Below are positions 1 through 7,001 of a stretch of 35,018 nt of DNA, in pieces. The notes under the pieces are model-generated. The model saw only the letters and a list, made by a program, of their open reading frames with translations. It did not search any database and was not told where the DNA came from. The stretch comes from a virus. The stretch is taken from positions 1 to 35,018 of the IMG/VR virus record IMGVR_UViG_3300022686_000079. One strand, given 5' to 3'. The translations under genes and the position numbers were made by a program. The stretch's first letter is position 1, and every line of letters begins with the position of its first letter.

Positions 1-334
1 AGCTAGCTTAACATGTGTAGAAGTTTCGACAGACGTAACTCCTATGGTCGCCTACACAATGTATGTTGTGAATGACGCTGCCCTTGTTACCTTGACTTTG
101 CCATCATCAGCAGCTTTTGGCGACATGTTTGTTGTTATTCGTAAAGGAGCTGGAGATGTCACTATTGCACAACAAGCGGGACAAACAATTCATTATAATG
201 GAACAGATACAACTACCGGAGCCGGGGGAAGTTTAGATTCAAATGCACAATGGGATGCTATTTGGATCAAAACAATTACAGCAAACACCGATTTTGTTGT
301 TTTAAACTCATCAGGTTCATGGACAGCTAATTAA
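1..334 (+). CDS. Tail fibre protein, C-terminal part (5' partial)
   Basis: The frame is open from base 2 to the TAA at 332-334, so the gene starts before the window. The first in-frame ATG (44) has no SD and is unlikely to be the start. About 110 residues are visible. They are Gly/Thr/Asn-rich and beta-like, with the runs LVTLTLPSSAAFGD, AGQTIHYNGTD and NSSGSWTAN, a pattern familiar from the C-terminal domains of phage tail fibres and tail-associated proteins. It is followed after 8 nt by the next structural gene. Host binding is inferred from family resemblance only. If the window were closed on itself the frame would run back without a start codon, so upstream sequence is missing. Confidence 0.6.
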   Translation, partial: ASLTCVEVSTDVTPMVAYTMYVVNDAALVTLTLPSSAAFGDMFVVIRKGAGDVTIAQQAGQTIHYNGTDTTTGAGGSLDSNAQWDAIWIKTITANTDFVVLNSSGSWTAN

Positions 335-342
335 GGAGATTT

Positions 343-984
343 ATGACTTTTAATACGGGTACAGGATTTACACAAGTGAATACGGATTCAGGTACGGCAA
401 CGATTACTGCTGCTAAGCCTAATCTTGAAATAGTCGGGGGTACAAATGCTGATACTTCTGCCTCTGGCAATACTATAACCGTCAATAACACGGCTAGCGG
501 AGGTGGAGGATGGGTTCTTCTTAATTGCCAAACAACTGATGGTGCAGATACAGAAATTGTATTTGATAATACCTATATCACAGATACATATAGTACGTAT
601 GTTGTAACATGTAATAACTATACGGGTACAGGAAATGGTATGCAAGTTAGTACAGATAATGGATCCACATGGGAAACAACAAATTACCAAGGAGACGATG
701 GAGGGGGGACAGGATCAGGCAGGATACTAACAGTTGAAAATGACTTTTTACAACAAACCGATGGAGCAGATTATGCTTGTTGGATATGGAATCCAACCGA
801 TTCTTCTATAAAAACTAAAATATATGCGGTAGGTGTTCAAACTGCGGATCAACCTGTAGGATACCGTACGGGGGGTTGGAGAGATGTTGCAGAAGATAAT
901 GACGCAATACGTTTCGTTGATGAAGATCTAGGGCTTTTGGGAGCAGATACAGTTTATTGTTTATATGGAATCGCAAAATCGTAG
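343..984 (+). CDS. Tail-associated structural protein
   Basis: 213 residues; start ATG with a good SD (AAGGAG, 5-6 nt upstream). The N-terminal part (about 10-50) has the pattern TDSGTATI...LEIVGGTNADTSASGNTITVNN. The same module appears in the long tail fibre at 33659 (TGDSGGAL...NILGGTNMTTAG), which ties the two ends of the window to one tail cluster. The C-terminal part (about 55-213) is Gly/Tyr/Trp/Asp-rich with no motif I recognise; it may be a beta-sandwich. No signal peptide or membrane segment. It lies in the late operon, directly before two lipoproteins. Its exact role (fibre, baseplate decoration or chaperone) cannot be told from sequence. Confidence 0.65.
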   Translation: MTFNTGTGFTQVNTDSGTATITAAKPNLEIVGGTNADTSASGNTITVNNTASGGGGWVLLNCQTTDGADTEIVFDNTYITDTYSTYVVTCNNYTGTGNGMQVSTDNGSTWETTNYQGDDGGGTGSGRILTVENDFLQQTDGADYACWIWNPTDSSIKTKIYAVGVQTADQPVGYRTGGWRDVAEDNDAIRFVDEDLGLLGADTVYCLYGIAKS

Positions 985-991
985 GAGAAAT

Positions 992-1186
992 ATGAAACTT
1001 TTAACAAGTTTGTTAATAATTGGCATGCTCACAAGTTGCAAAATCAGCTCTTGTTATCATATAGAAATTGAGCCGGGGTTAAATGAGAAGCCACCGTCGG
1101 GCTTCCATGTAAAAGACATGGCATGGGCAGAACAAGAGTCAGAAGGAATAAATATTATAGACATCCCTTTTATTTGTAGAAAGTAA
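992..1186 (+). CDS. Small lipoprotein, possible outer spanin
   Basis: 64 residues from the ATG at 992, which has a clear SD (GGAG, 5 nt upstream). A longer frame from 965 overlaps the previous gene and lacks an SD. The N-terminus MKLLTSLLIIGMLTSC is a lipoprotein signal peptide with lipobox LTSC, so the mature protein would begin at Cys16 and be lipidated. The remainder is short and polar with further cysteines. Lipoproteins of this size near the end of a late operon are often outer-membrane spanins (Rz1-like), but no inner spanin or endolysin is seen here, so the spanin role is only a guess. Confidence 0.6.
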   Translation: MKLLTSLLIIGMLTSCKISSCYHIEIEPGLNEKPPSGFHVKDMAWAEQESEGINIIDIPFICRK

Positions 1187-1223
1187 AATGAAAAATTTAT
1201 TGTACAAAAATAAGGATTTGATT

Positions 1224-1394
1224 ATGAAGTTAGGTATCATGCTTTTCATGCTAGCATGCTTCGTCGGAGGTTGTTCCTATGTCAACAGGTTGCTCCATTT
1301 ACCTGATGACAACCCTGTCGAAGAGCTGATCGAGGAGCAAATCAATGAAGCGCTGAACGTAGATATTGATTTGACTCCAGAATCAGCAGAGTAG
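1224..1394 (+). CDS. Small phage lipoprotein (LPDDNPVEE type)
   Basis: 56 residues from ATG 1224, chosen over an in-frame ATG at 1188 because AAGGA lies 7 nt upstream of 1224 and nothing similar precedes 1188. The signal peptide MKLGIMLFMLACFVGGC ends in lipobox VGGC. The mature part reads SYVNRLLHLPDDNPVEE...DIDLTPESAE. Short lipoproteins with a LPDDN..EE segment and a DIDLTP tail are common in tailed phages of Gram-negative hosts; their function is not known to me. It is the last gene before the strong terminator at 1417 and so closes the late operon. Confidence 0.65.
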   Translation: MKLGIMLFMLACFVGGCSYVNRLLHLPDDNPVEELIEEQINEALNVDIDLTPESAE

Positions 1395-1416
1395 TTCTTA
1401 ATGACATCTGAGTTTA

Positions 1417-1440
1417 GGGGTTGACATCAACCCCTTTTTT
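1417..1440 (+). terminator. Rho-independent terminator of the late operon
   Basis: A perfect 8-bp stem GGGGTTGA/TCAACCCC with a 2-nt loop is followed directly by six T. It lies 23 nt after the last late gene. Confidence 0.9.
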
Positions 1441-1478
1441 CTTTATTATGAAATTTAAACCAAATGAACAATAAGATA

Positions 1479-1507
1479 GTGACCAAAAACAGCTCATGCG
1501 ATACAAT
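1479..1507 (+). promoter_or_regulatory. Sigma70-like promoter of the 1587-3454 unit
   Basis: -35 GTGACC (1479-1484), 17-bp spacer, -10 TACAAT (1502-1507). It sits between two terminators and faces the two-HTH/ParB unit. Expected transcript start is about 1514. Confidence 0.5.
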
Positions 1508-1516
1508 TCCAGTAAT

Positions 1517-1575
1517 CTAACTTTACCTCATTAGTTAGGTTGTTTTCTTGGGCGCTTTTCGGAGCGCCTTTTTTT
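1517..1575 (+). promoter_or_regulatory. Leader with two hairpins; possible transcription attenuator
   Basis: First hairpin CTAAC/GTTAG (1517-1538). The second is a full intrinsic terminator: stem GGCGCT/AGCGCC (1551-1568) and seven T (1569-1575). The ATG at 1587 follows by only 11 nt with GGAT as a weak SD. Because the terminator is downstream of the 1479 promoter and directly before the gene it could attenuate that transcript. It may instead be a second backstop for the late operon. Confidence 0.55.
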
Positions 1576-1586
1576 ATAGGATAATT

Positions 1587-2201
1587 ATGAAAGAATTTGA
1601 TAAAAAACGCGGTTATTACTCGCGTACACAAAGAGGAAATAGAACTAATAATTACCTGACATTTGCTGAAAGGACAAAATTACAAGAGTGCTTAGAAAAA
1701 AAAATGTCGATTAAGGAAATCACACACGTACTTTGTATAAGCCGTAGTACAATATATCACGAACGTATGCGAATGGGCTGCACAAAGACGCCGTACGATG
1801 CCAAACAAGCGCAAAAACACGCGGAAGAGGCAAAAAAAAGTAAGCCGAGAAACGGACTCTCTATTGAATTAAAAAAAGACATGGTTTCTTTATATAAATC
1901 GTTAAAAAAATTGAAAACGCACATAAAGACATCAGAGGGGAAAAAAATATACCAAGATTGCATGTTTTATATATCTAAATTTCATTTAGATGAAACAAAA
2001 TTTAAACGAACTATAAACGTGCAAGAAACAAAAAAAATTTTACAACTCTGGTACAATGGTGTTCCACTAACCCAAATTGCTAGGGATTTAAACCGAGCCA
2101 AAAGTTCGGTTTGGAATGTAATAGAAAAAAACCAAAAACAAAACCAAAAACCAAAAGAGATTACATATTATGAAAAACTTAGAGATAAATGGGCAGAGTG
2201 A
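1587..2201 (+). CDS. Protein with two helix-turn-helix domains (IS30-like N-terminal HTH, no transposase)
   Basis: 204 residues from ATG 1587; the longer frame back to 1548 would run through the terminator hairpin. Residues about 23-62 (YLTFAERTKLQECL, KEITHVLCISRSTIYHE) match the HTH seen at the N-terminus of IS30-family transposases. A second HTH at about 152-193 (KKILQLWYNGVPLTQIARDL) follows a lysine-rich middle. The DDE catalytic domain is absent and there are no flanking inverted repeats, so this is a DNA-binding protein and not an insertion sequence. It overlaps the ParB-like gene by 32 nt, which suggests coupled translation. A centromere-binding or regulatory partner role is inference. 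Confidence 0.65.
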   Translation: MKEFDKKRGYYSRTQRGNRTNNYLTFAERTKLQECLEKKMSIKEITHVLCISRSTIYHERMRMGCTKTPYDAKQAQKHAEEAKKSKPRNGLSIELKKDMVSLYKSLKKLKTHIKTSEGKKIYQDCMFYISKFHLDETKFKRTINVQETKKILQLWYNGVPLTQIARDLNRAKSSVWNVIEKNQKQNQKPKEITYYEKLRDKWAE

Positions 2202-2967
2202 TATATCTGGCCAAATCTATTTCACCAATGACTATGACAAGTTTAATGTTCGTGCTGATAATAGAATTGTCTCAGAACATCACGTCAAACAACTAATGAG
2301 TTCAATCAAAAACCATGACAAAACATCCCTAAACCCAATAATGGTTAACTCTAATTATGAAATTATAGACGGGCAACATCGATTCCATGCCTGTAAAAAT
2401 TTAGATCTTCCGATCTATTACATAGTTGATAATGATTTTCAAAAAAATCAGATGATCGCACTTAACACTTCGCAAAAAAACTGGTCACTCAATGACTACT
2501 TGAGATATTACATGCAGAACGGTTCACATGATTACATCAAGCTAAAAGATTTTATGGATGATGTGGGATTCCCATTATCTATAACACTTAAGTGGATCGC
2601 CAATAAGACATCAAACTCTTATAAACAATTCAAAGTAGGAGGTTTTAAATTCCAACTCGCTCAAGAACGAATGAATGCTATTATCGCAGCTAGTAGATTT
2701 ATAGAGCATCTAAAGAGCAAGGATTTTAAGCCTATATCAGTGTATTACAACGCTTCTTTTCATGAAGCGCTAATGTCATTTTTTTTATCTCCGCTATGTG
2801 ACGTCGAACGCTTTTTTGACCGATTAGAAAAAGCACAACATAAATTTCATAATTGTATGGGAAAAACAAATTTTTTAAAGCAACTGTTAGAGATTTACAA
2901 TTATGAAAAACAAAAAGACCGACTAAAAATTATAGAAGATGGTAAAAAAGTGGAGCTTACATTATGA
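2170..2967 (+). CDS. ParB-like protein (DGQHR-type N-terminal domain)
   Basis: 265 residues. About 20-100 carry the ParB/Srx fold signature: start of the fold at NVRADNRIVSEHHVKQLMSS, then PIMVNSNYEIIDGQHRF with the nucleotide-binding box DGQHRF at 67-72. After this come LNTSQKNWSLNDYLRYY and a helical C-terminal half. ParB family proteins bind CTP and DNA in partition, and phage members may nick DNA. No ParA lies next to it, so plasmid-like partition is not shown. It overlaps the genes before and after (32 and 4 nt), forming one translational unit with two HTH proteins. Confidence 0.75.
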   Translation: MKNLEINGQSDISGQIYFTNDYDKFNVRADNRIVSEHHVKQLMSSIKNHDKTSLNPIMVNSNYEIIDGQHRFHACKNLDLPIYYIVDNDFQKNQMIALNTSQKNWSLNDYLRYYMQNGSHDYIKLKDFMDDVGFPLSITLKWIANKTSNSYKQFKVGGFKFQLAQERMNAIIAASRFIEHLKSKDFKPISVYYNASFHEALMSFFLSPLCDVERFFDRLEKAQHKFHNCMGKTNFLKQLLEIYNYEKQKDRLKIIEDGKKVELTL

Positions 2968-3278
2968 ACCAAGATAAATTAAAAAAATATATCACTGTAG
3001 AATCAAAAGAGATTCCGACACATCCTGAAGTAAAAAAAACAAATGCGGAAATTACGCATGAAGCAAAAACAAAATATATAAAAACAAAGTATTTTTTATC
3101 AAACCATGACCTTGGAAAAATATTAAACATTAGTCCAAGTGTTATTAGTTTATGGTGTAGAGGAAAAAATATGACATCATCCTCACGGGCAATCATAAAA
3201 ATTCTTTACGACTATCCCGAAATTATAGAGAAAATGATACAAAAACAAAATGAATCTCAAACCATGAGTTTTTTATGA
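2964..3278 (+). CDS. HTH DNA-binding protein
   Basis: 104 residues; ATG overlaps the ParB-like stop (ATGA). A lysine-rich N-terminus leads into a helix-turn-helix at about 46-80 (FLSNHDLGKILNISPSVISLWCRGK), similar to Cro/antitoxin-type HTH domains. The rest is helical and basic. It is likely a regulator of, or accessory factor to, the unit it is encoded in. No toxin partner is evident. Confidence 0.65.
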   Translation: MNQDKLKKYITVESKEIPTHPEVKKTNAEITHEAKTKYIKTKYFLSNHDLGKILNISPSVISLWCRGKNMTSSSRAIIKILYDYPEIIEKMIQKQNESQTMSFL

Positions 3279-3454
3279 TATTTGATCCAATGCCAATGTA
3301 TTTAGCACAAATGATTGTTCATTATGAAGACACAGAAGAGATCCATAGCTGCGAAATGTGTCAAAGCATGACGCCTGGATACTTGATAGAACACGGTGAA
3401 GATGAAACTAGGATTATATTTTTTCACATAGTGCAGGAAAAAAATTCGGAATAA
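3275..3454 (+). CDS. Small protein with a CxxC pair, unknown
   Basis: 59 residues. ATG at 3275 overlaps the preceding stop codon (ATGA), and the frame ends at TAA 3452-3454. The sequence is acidic with HSCEMCQSM in the middle (one CxxC), too little for a full zinc finger on its own. Position and overlap indicate that it belongs to the 1587-3454 operon. Function not recognised. Confidence 0.5.
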   Translation: MIFDPMPMYLAQMIVHYEDTEEIHSCEMCQSMTPGYLIEHGEDETRIIFFHIVQEKNSE

Positions 3455-3514
3455 AAAAACTTGTATATAATAAGTATTAATTTATAATTGTGGAAGGTGT
3501 GAGTGTTATGGCCA

Positions 3515-3554
3515 GCCCTTCCCTACCCTAACGGGTAAGGAGGGGCATTTTTTT
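3515..3554. terminator. Terminator between convergent operons
   Basis: An imperfect stem of about 14 bp, GCCCTTCCCTACCC against GGGTAAGGAGGGGC (3515-3546), with loop TAAC, is followed by seven T on the + strand. It closes the rightward unit that ends at 3454. It also lies immediately after the last leftward early gene, though on that strand no T-run follows the stem. Confidence 0.75.
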
Positions 3555-3783
3555 ACCCATTGATTTGGAGTGGAAGTTCCAGAATCTTAGAAGGTTTTTT
3601 TTCAATTATCTGCTCTTTAAGAGAATTTACTTCACTTTGCAGCTTTTGCATTTCGTGACACATTTCGTCGTACCGGCCAAAGATTCCACGACGTAAATTG
3701 TTAAGCTGAGCTTTAGTGCTGACAAGTTCATCAATAAATTGATCGATCTCTGTTTCTTGAAAAAATGTAGGTTGTCGTGCCAT
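3553..3783 (-). CDS. Coiled-coil protein, unknown
   Basis: 76 residues. Heptad-like spacing from about 15 to 60 (IDQFIDELVSTKAQLNNL, HEMQKLQSEVNSLKEQI) predicts a coiled coil. It is the last gene of the leftward early operon, 15 nt after the YqaJ exonuclease gene, so it may be a partner of the recombination proteins. No family recognised. Confidence 0.55.
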   Translation of the reverse strand: MARQPTFFQETEIDQFIDELVSTKAQLNNLRRGIFGRYDEMCHEMQKLQSEVNSLKEQIIEKKPSKILELPLQING

Positions 3784-3798
3784 GTGTTGTGCCTTGTT

Positions 3799-4677
3799 TT
3801 AACATTTAACAACAGAAGTAAGCCATTTTACTATAGGCTCTTTTCTGTATGGTTCCAAATCCATTACCTTTAGTTCGGGAATAGATTTATAATCAATCGT
3901 GCCTTTACATACGCTCTTCAGAAGCTTAACGCCTCCCCCGATGGCGCTAACTCCTCCTGAGCATTCAATAAGAGCTTCTTTTACTTTACTTTCTTCCTCT
4001 TGTAAAGTTTTCAGCTCTTGTTTCTTCTCTTTAACGCGCTCGTTAACGGAAATAAACTGCTTAGCTAGTTCGTTCCACTCCGCTCCCTCTTGAGTGGTAA
4101 CGTCTTTGCTTCCGAGCGGTGGTGCAGTAAAGTTTCGAACGTAATTAATGAAGTTCCCCTCTTCCTCAATAATCCGTTCGATCATTTCCTTATCGGGAGA
4201 AACTTCAACTAACTTGAAGTCACCATTTCGATAAGAAAAGTAGTGTAGCATTTCGATATTATATAATGCAAGCCCTACTGCGAGCTGGTGCTGCAGCTGC
4301 GGAATATATTTTTCTGGAACTAAGCCTTTATGGGCGAGCTCGTGATCCGCAGGATTAGCCGTTTTGATCTCAACAATCACGCTCTGCATCGGATCTATTC
4401 CGTCCAGGCTAGCCATCATGTAGTCTATTTCGGGATGAAACACGACTTGCGGTGAAATTGGTGTACCCGTATGCTTAGTGTAAGCATCGCGTGCCACGGG
4501 CTCAAGATCGTGACCACGTTGCATGTGCGGAAGTGTGGGGCTCTCACGAATCCCCAACTTTTCTTCCCATAGCTGGTAAGGTGTCTTATACGGGCTAACC
4601 CCTAGGATGATAGGCGCATCACTCGCACCTATCATCTTTTTTCTTAATTCCTTCCATTCTTCTGTATTTTGCTTCAT
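3799..4677 (-). CDS. YqaJ-type phage recombination exonuclease
   Basis: 292 residues. N-terminal MKQNTEEWKELRKKMIGASD is the standard YqaJ opening (W8, R12, GAS at 17-19). Then RGHDLEP (54-60) and the PD-(D/E)xK site: D92 in ASLDG, E103 and K105 in VEIKTA, and the QLQHQ helix at 127-131. A coiled-coil C-terminal half follows (about 195-240). The family digests double-stranded ends 5' to 3' to give the 3' single strand used in annealing. Its start shares one base with the ERF gene stop, matching the usual exonuclease/annealing-protein pair. Confidence 0.92.
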   Translation of the reverse strand: MKQNTEEWKELRKKMIGASDAPIILGVSPYKTPYQLWEEKLGIRESPTLPHMQRGHDLEPVARDAYTKHTGTPISPQVVFHPEIDYMMASLDGIDPMQSVIVEIKTANPADHELAHKGLVPEKYIPQLQHQLAVGLALYNIEMLHYFSYRNGDFKLVEVSPDKEMIERIIEEEGNFINYVRNFTAPPLGSKDVTTQEGAEWNELAKQFISVNERVKEKKQELKTLQEEESKVKEALIECSGGVSAIGGGVKLLKSVCKGTIDYKSIPELKVMDLEPYRKEPIVKWLTSVVKC

Positions 4678-5318
4678 TATGCTACCTCTACTTTTGTTGT
4701 TGATTTTTGAAGTTGTGCAATTACATATTTAAAAACATCCTCAGACATATGCGATAGCTTATCAACGCCATGGTGCGCTTCAAGCCAAACTAGCAGAGCT
4801 TGACGCCGTTCGACGTTGTCACCGAGCCAATACTCCAGTTCTGCGTATTGATCGTCTGAGATCCTCTTAGTTTCCTCTGCAGACACATCATGGGCCAACG
4901 TATCGTGAGCTTCCACGTCGTCTTCATCGCCAGTCTCTAAACAAAAAGTTTTAAGTAAAGCGTACTTGATAGCGTATGTGTACGCCTTGCCAATGCCCTT
5001 ATCTTGATTGTCGACGCCCTGCCCCACAGAACAAGTGACGATTTTATCAGAAGGGTCATCGATGTTGATAAAAGCAATCTCTACCTTAAGAGTAGTCAGA
5101 TTGCCCGACTTCTCATGTTCGATGATGTTTGGTACCATCATAATTCGATGTTTAGTAAATGCAGTATGAAACTTCTTCATAACTGCATCTGCTTGAACAA
5201 ACGAGTATAGTCCGTTTACTTTTTTATCACACTTTTGGATATAGGCAATATCACCCATCACCGCATTTAACTTTTGATAAATGTTCTTTTTTTTCTCGTT
5301 AATTTTTTCTTTACCCAT
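4677..5318 (-). CDS. erf: ERF-family single-strand annealing protein
   Basis: 213 residues. The ERF core is at about 12-137, with the diagnostic block DKGIGKAYTYAIKYALL followed by ETGDEDDVE (106-136). P22 Erf and relatives anneal complementary single strands during circularisation and recombination of phage DNA. It is encoded directly upstream of the YqaJ exonuclease. The C-terminal 70 residues are more variable, as in the family, and probably mediate protein contacts. Confidence 0.93.
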   Translation of the reverse strand: MGKEKINEKKKNIYQKLNAVMGDIAYIQKCDKKVNGLYSFVQADAVMKKFHTAFTKHRIMMVPNIIEHEKSGNLTTLKVEIAFINIDDPSDKIVTCSVGQGVDNQDKGIGKAYTYAIKYALLKTFCLETGDEDDVEAHDTLAHDVSAEETKRISDDQYAELEYWLGDNVERRQALLVWLEAHHGVDKLSHMSEDVFKYVIAQLQKSTTKVEVA

Positions 5319-5320
5319 AA

Positions 5321-5539
5321 CTACTCCATGGTTTTGTATAGCGGTTCAAACGCTCTTGTTACGTCGTCATCGTCGCCAGTTTCACTTATAAAAAAGATTA
5401 GATCATGAATCCAATCAGCAATCTCTTGCTCGGTTCGACTTCTTATGAAAAGTCGTATCATATCTTTTTGTTTGTGTGTGTTTTTCATTGTATAGTCTGC
5501 AAAAAAATTCATTAAGTTATCTTTATTCATGGTCTTCAC
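5321..5539 (-). CDS. Small early protein, unknown (related to 5523-5822)
   Basis: 72 residues, helical. The segment KQKDMIRLFIRSRTEQEIADW...FEPLYK resembles KDKVRIIESL...FAIWVD...FFPLFN in the upstream neighbour, suggesting an old duplication. It ends 2 nt before ERF and overlaps the upstream gene by 17 nt, so translation is probably coupled. Confidence 0.6.
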   Translation of the reverse strand: MKTMNKDNLMNFFADYTMKNTHKQKDMIRLFIRSRTEQEIADWIHDLIFFISETGDDDDVTRAFEPLYKTME

Positions 5540-5822
5540 CTTCCAAAATTATTTCCTTCCAATTGTTCACCGTTGCTTCCAATAACTTATCATTGAAAAG
5601 TGGGAAAAAAGTTAACATCATAGCTTGAGGAGAAAAGTTCAAAAGGTGAATACGTACAATATCTACCCAGATAGCAAAGTCCTTTGCACTGATTTTATCA
5701 AGCATTAAGCTTTCAATAATACGGACTTTATCCTTAGGTGTAGCACTCACGTACAAGTCTAATAGTTCAGTAGCGGATGTAACCTCTTCATCACTAAGAA
5801 TGTTTTCTATGTTGTTTTCCAT
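5523..5822 (-). CDS. Small early protein, unknown
   Basis: 99 residues, acidic and helical, no motif recognised. Overlaps both neighbours (17 nt downstream, 29 nt upstream), typical of a tightly packed early operon. Shares the KDKVR..W..FFPLF pattern with the next gene. Confidence 0.6.
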   Translation of the reverse strand: MENNIENILSDEEVTSATELLDLYVSATPKDKVRIIESLMLDKISAKDFAIWVDIVRIHLLNFSPQAMMLTFFPLFNDKLLEATVNNWKEIILEGEDHE

Positions 5823-6024
5823 CTACAACCTCCTTGACAACGGTTTTGATTAATTTGTTTGCAAATTCAGCAAGTGTATGAGCTTTAGCAAGCTCATAAT
5901 ATGCAGAGTCTACCAGATCTAATTCAAATAAAGCTTGTGCTTGTTCATAATACTCATCACTTTTTTTCTGAGTGTCTAAAACAAATATTTCTATATCTTT
6001 TAGTAAATTCTGTTTGTCTATCAT
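5794..6024 (-). CDS. Small helical early protein, unknown
   Basis: 76 residues, almost wholly predicted helix (EYYEQAQALFELDLVDSAYY, AHTLAEFANKLIKTVVKEV). Preceded by GAGGT as SD. In the 42 nt before it, a hairpin TGCATG/CATGCA (about 6043-6060) stands in the place where other genes of this operon have the GGGGC hairpin. Function unknown. Confidence 0.55.
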   Translation of the reverse strand: MIDKQNLLKDIEIFVLDTQKKSDEYYEQAQALFELDLVDSAYYELAKAHTLAEFANKLIKTVVKEVVDGKQHRKHS

Positions 6025-6066
6025 AACATCTTACCTCATTAATTGCATGCAAAAACATGCACGCGG

Positions 6067-6357
6067 TTATTTATCTACTTTTGTTATAGTCATCAATTTT
6101 TTGTACTCACCGCAAAAGTCACCCCAGATTGTAATTGAGTTGGCTTCAACGTCTGCGTCACCCTTGGTGGGAAAACGCAGGAATGATTCGTACGATTGAT
6201 CTCCATCAATGTTTTTAAAAGAAACTAAAAAACGTTGCTTCTTTATCACTTCACGTATACCTCTATCTTCTTCAAAAAGGTGGTTGTACGTGTGGAAGCG
6301 TGCGCCTGGTATAAGCGCACGTTTAAAATCTTCAATTGTTTTCCATGGTTTAGTCAT
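6067..6357 (-). CDS. Small early protein, unknown (paralogue of 7002-7292)
   Basis: 96 residues. WKTIEDFKRALIPGARFHT, then GIREVIKKQRFLVSF and FLRFPTKG line up with LADLKRAMKLGSRWKTT, KIREIVEVKTSKVGFF and WFEFPKST in the 7002-7292 product. The two are probably diverged copies of one family, with a compact beta-rich fold. The ATG overlaps the stop of the upstream gene. Function unknown; such small early proteins often act on host or defence factors, but nothing here shows that. Confidence 0.6.
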   Translation of the reverse strand: MTKPWKTIEDFKRALIPGARFHTYNHLFEEDRGIREVIKKQRFLVSFKNIDGDQSYESFLRFPTKGDADVEANSITIWGDFCGEYKKLMTITKVDK

Positions 6358-6548
6358 GGTTTTTCCGTATCAATTTTTAATTTTTGTATTTCGATTAACT
6401 TATTATGAAAATCTTTTACTTCATTATGAATTGCTTTTATGTCAGCTCTGCTAGCGAGATAAAGCGATACCCATATTCCCATAAAAGTTAAAAAAATTGT
6501 TAGGTTAGCACCTATGATTAAAATAATTTGTAAAGTCTCATCATTCAT
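6354..6548 (-). CDS. Small membrane protein with coiled-coil tail
   Basis: 64 residues. A single transmembrane segment at about 8-31 (IILIIGANLTIFLTFMGIWVSLYL) is followed by a polar helix (IKAIHNEVKDFHNKLIEI) with heptad spacing. It would be anchored in the inner membrane with the helix free. The position in the early operon argues against a lysis role. Function unknown. Confidence 0.6.
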   Translation of the reverse strand: MNDETLQIILIIGANLTIFLTFMGIWVSLYLASRADIKAIHNEVKDFHNKLIEIQKLKIDTEKP

Positions 6549-6567
6549 ATTACCTCTTTTGTTAAAA

Positions 6568-6582
6568 GGGGCTTTACGCCCC
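6568..6582. repeat. Intergenic hairpin copy 1 (GGGGC-TTTAC-GCCCC)
   Basis: A 5-bp stem with 5-nt loop, 8 nt after the stop of the 6591-6893 gene; in the leftward transcript it is followed by TTTT and then the SD leader of the next gene. Confidence 0.85.
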
Positions 6583-6590
6583 GCTATTTA

Positions 6591-6893
6591 CTACTCATCT
6601 AATTCTTTTTCGGTAAGATCTAAATTCCATGAATAATCTTCAAAAACATCGTTCGGATCGAGCGAAAAAAAAATGTTTAAGGCTTCTTCACCGCTCATCC
6701 AAGTAGTACAATCATACCAGCAGCTTTCATCCTTATGAAACTCACATCTCCACCCTTTTTGTTCATGATATTGTATGTTAAATTGCTGAGGAGCAGTAAA
6801 ATTGTACTTTAAATACTCGTCTCGAGCTTTTCTTATATGATCACTGCTTAGTAAACTTTCTATAGTTTTTAAATCTTTTTCTTTAGCTTTCAT
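6591..6893 (-). CDS. Small early protein, unknown
   Basis: 100 residues, rich in Trp, Asp and Glu (KGWRCEFHKDESCWYDCTTW), with three cysteines close together. No family recognised. Preceded by an SD (AAGGAAGG) within a leader that shares GAAAACAACAAAAC with other genes of this operon, and followed by the repeated hairpin. Confidence 0.6.
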   Translation of the reverse strand: MKAKEKDLKTIESLLSSDHIRKARDEYLKYNFTAPQQFNIQYHEQKGWRCEFHKDESCWYDCTTWMSGEEALNIFFSLDPNDVFEDYSWNLDLTEKELDE

Positions 6894-6936
6894 GTTTTCC
6901 TTCCTTATGTTTTGTTGTTTTCTTTCTATCTTCCGA

Positions 6937-6971
6937 AATCTCTACCAATTTATTGAAAGTTGGTAGAAATT
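6937..6971. repeat. Inverted repeat before the 6591-6893 gene
   Basis: Arms AATCTCTACCAA and TTGGTAGAAATT match at 11 of 12 positions around an 11-nt loop. It stands between hairpin copy 2 and the gene leader and may form an extra stem in the leftward transcript. Confidence 0.55.
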
Positions 6972-6980
6972 AAAAAATAA

Positions 6981-6995
6981 GGGGCTTTACGCCCC
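6981..6995. repeat. Intergenic hairpin copy 2
   Basis: Same 15 nt as copy 1, 6 nt after the stop of 7002-7292; followed in the leftward transcript by TTATTTTTT, which makes it resemble an intrinsic terminator. Confidence 0.85.
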
Positions 6996-7001
6996 CTTTT
7001 G

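Noticed and set aside
1587-2201. Insertion sequence of the IS30 family
   Set aside because: Only the HTH is similar; no DDE domain and no terminal inverted repeats.
3455-3514. Short RNA from a TATAAT at about 3463 to the terminator
   Set aside because: The -35 is poor and spacing wrong; not enough to call.
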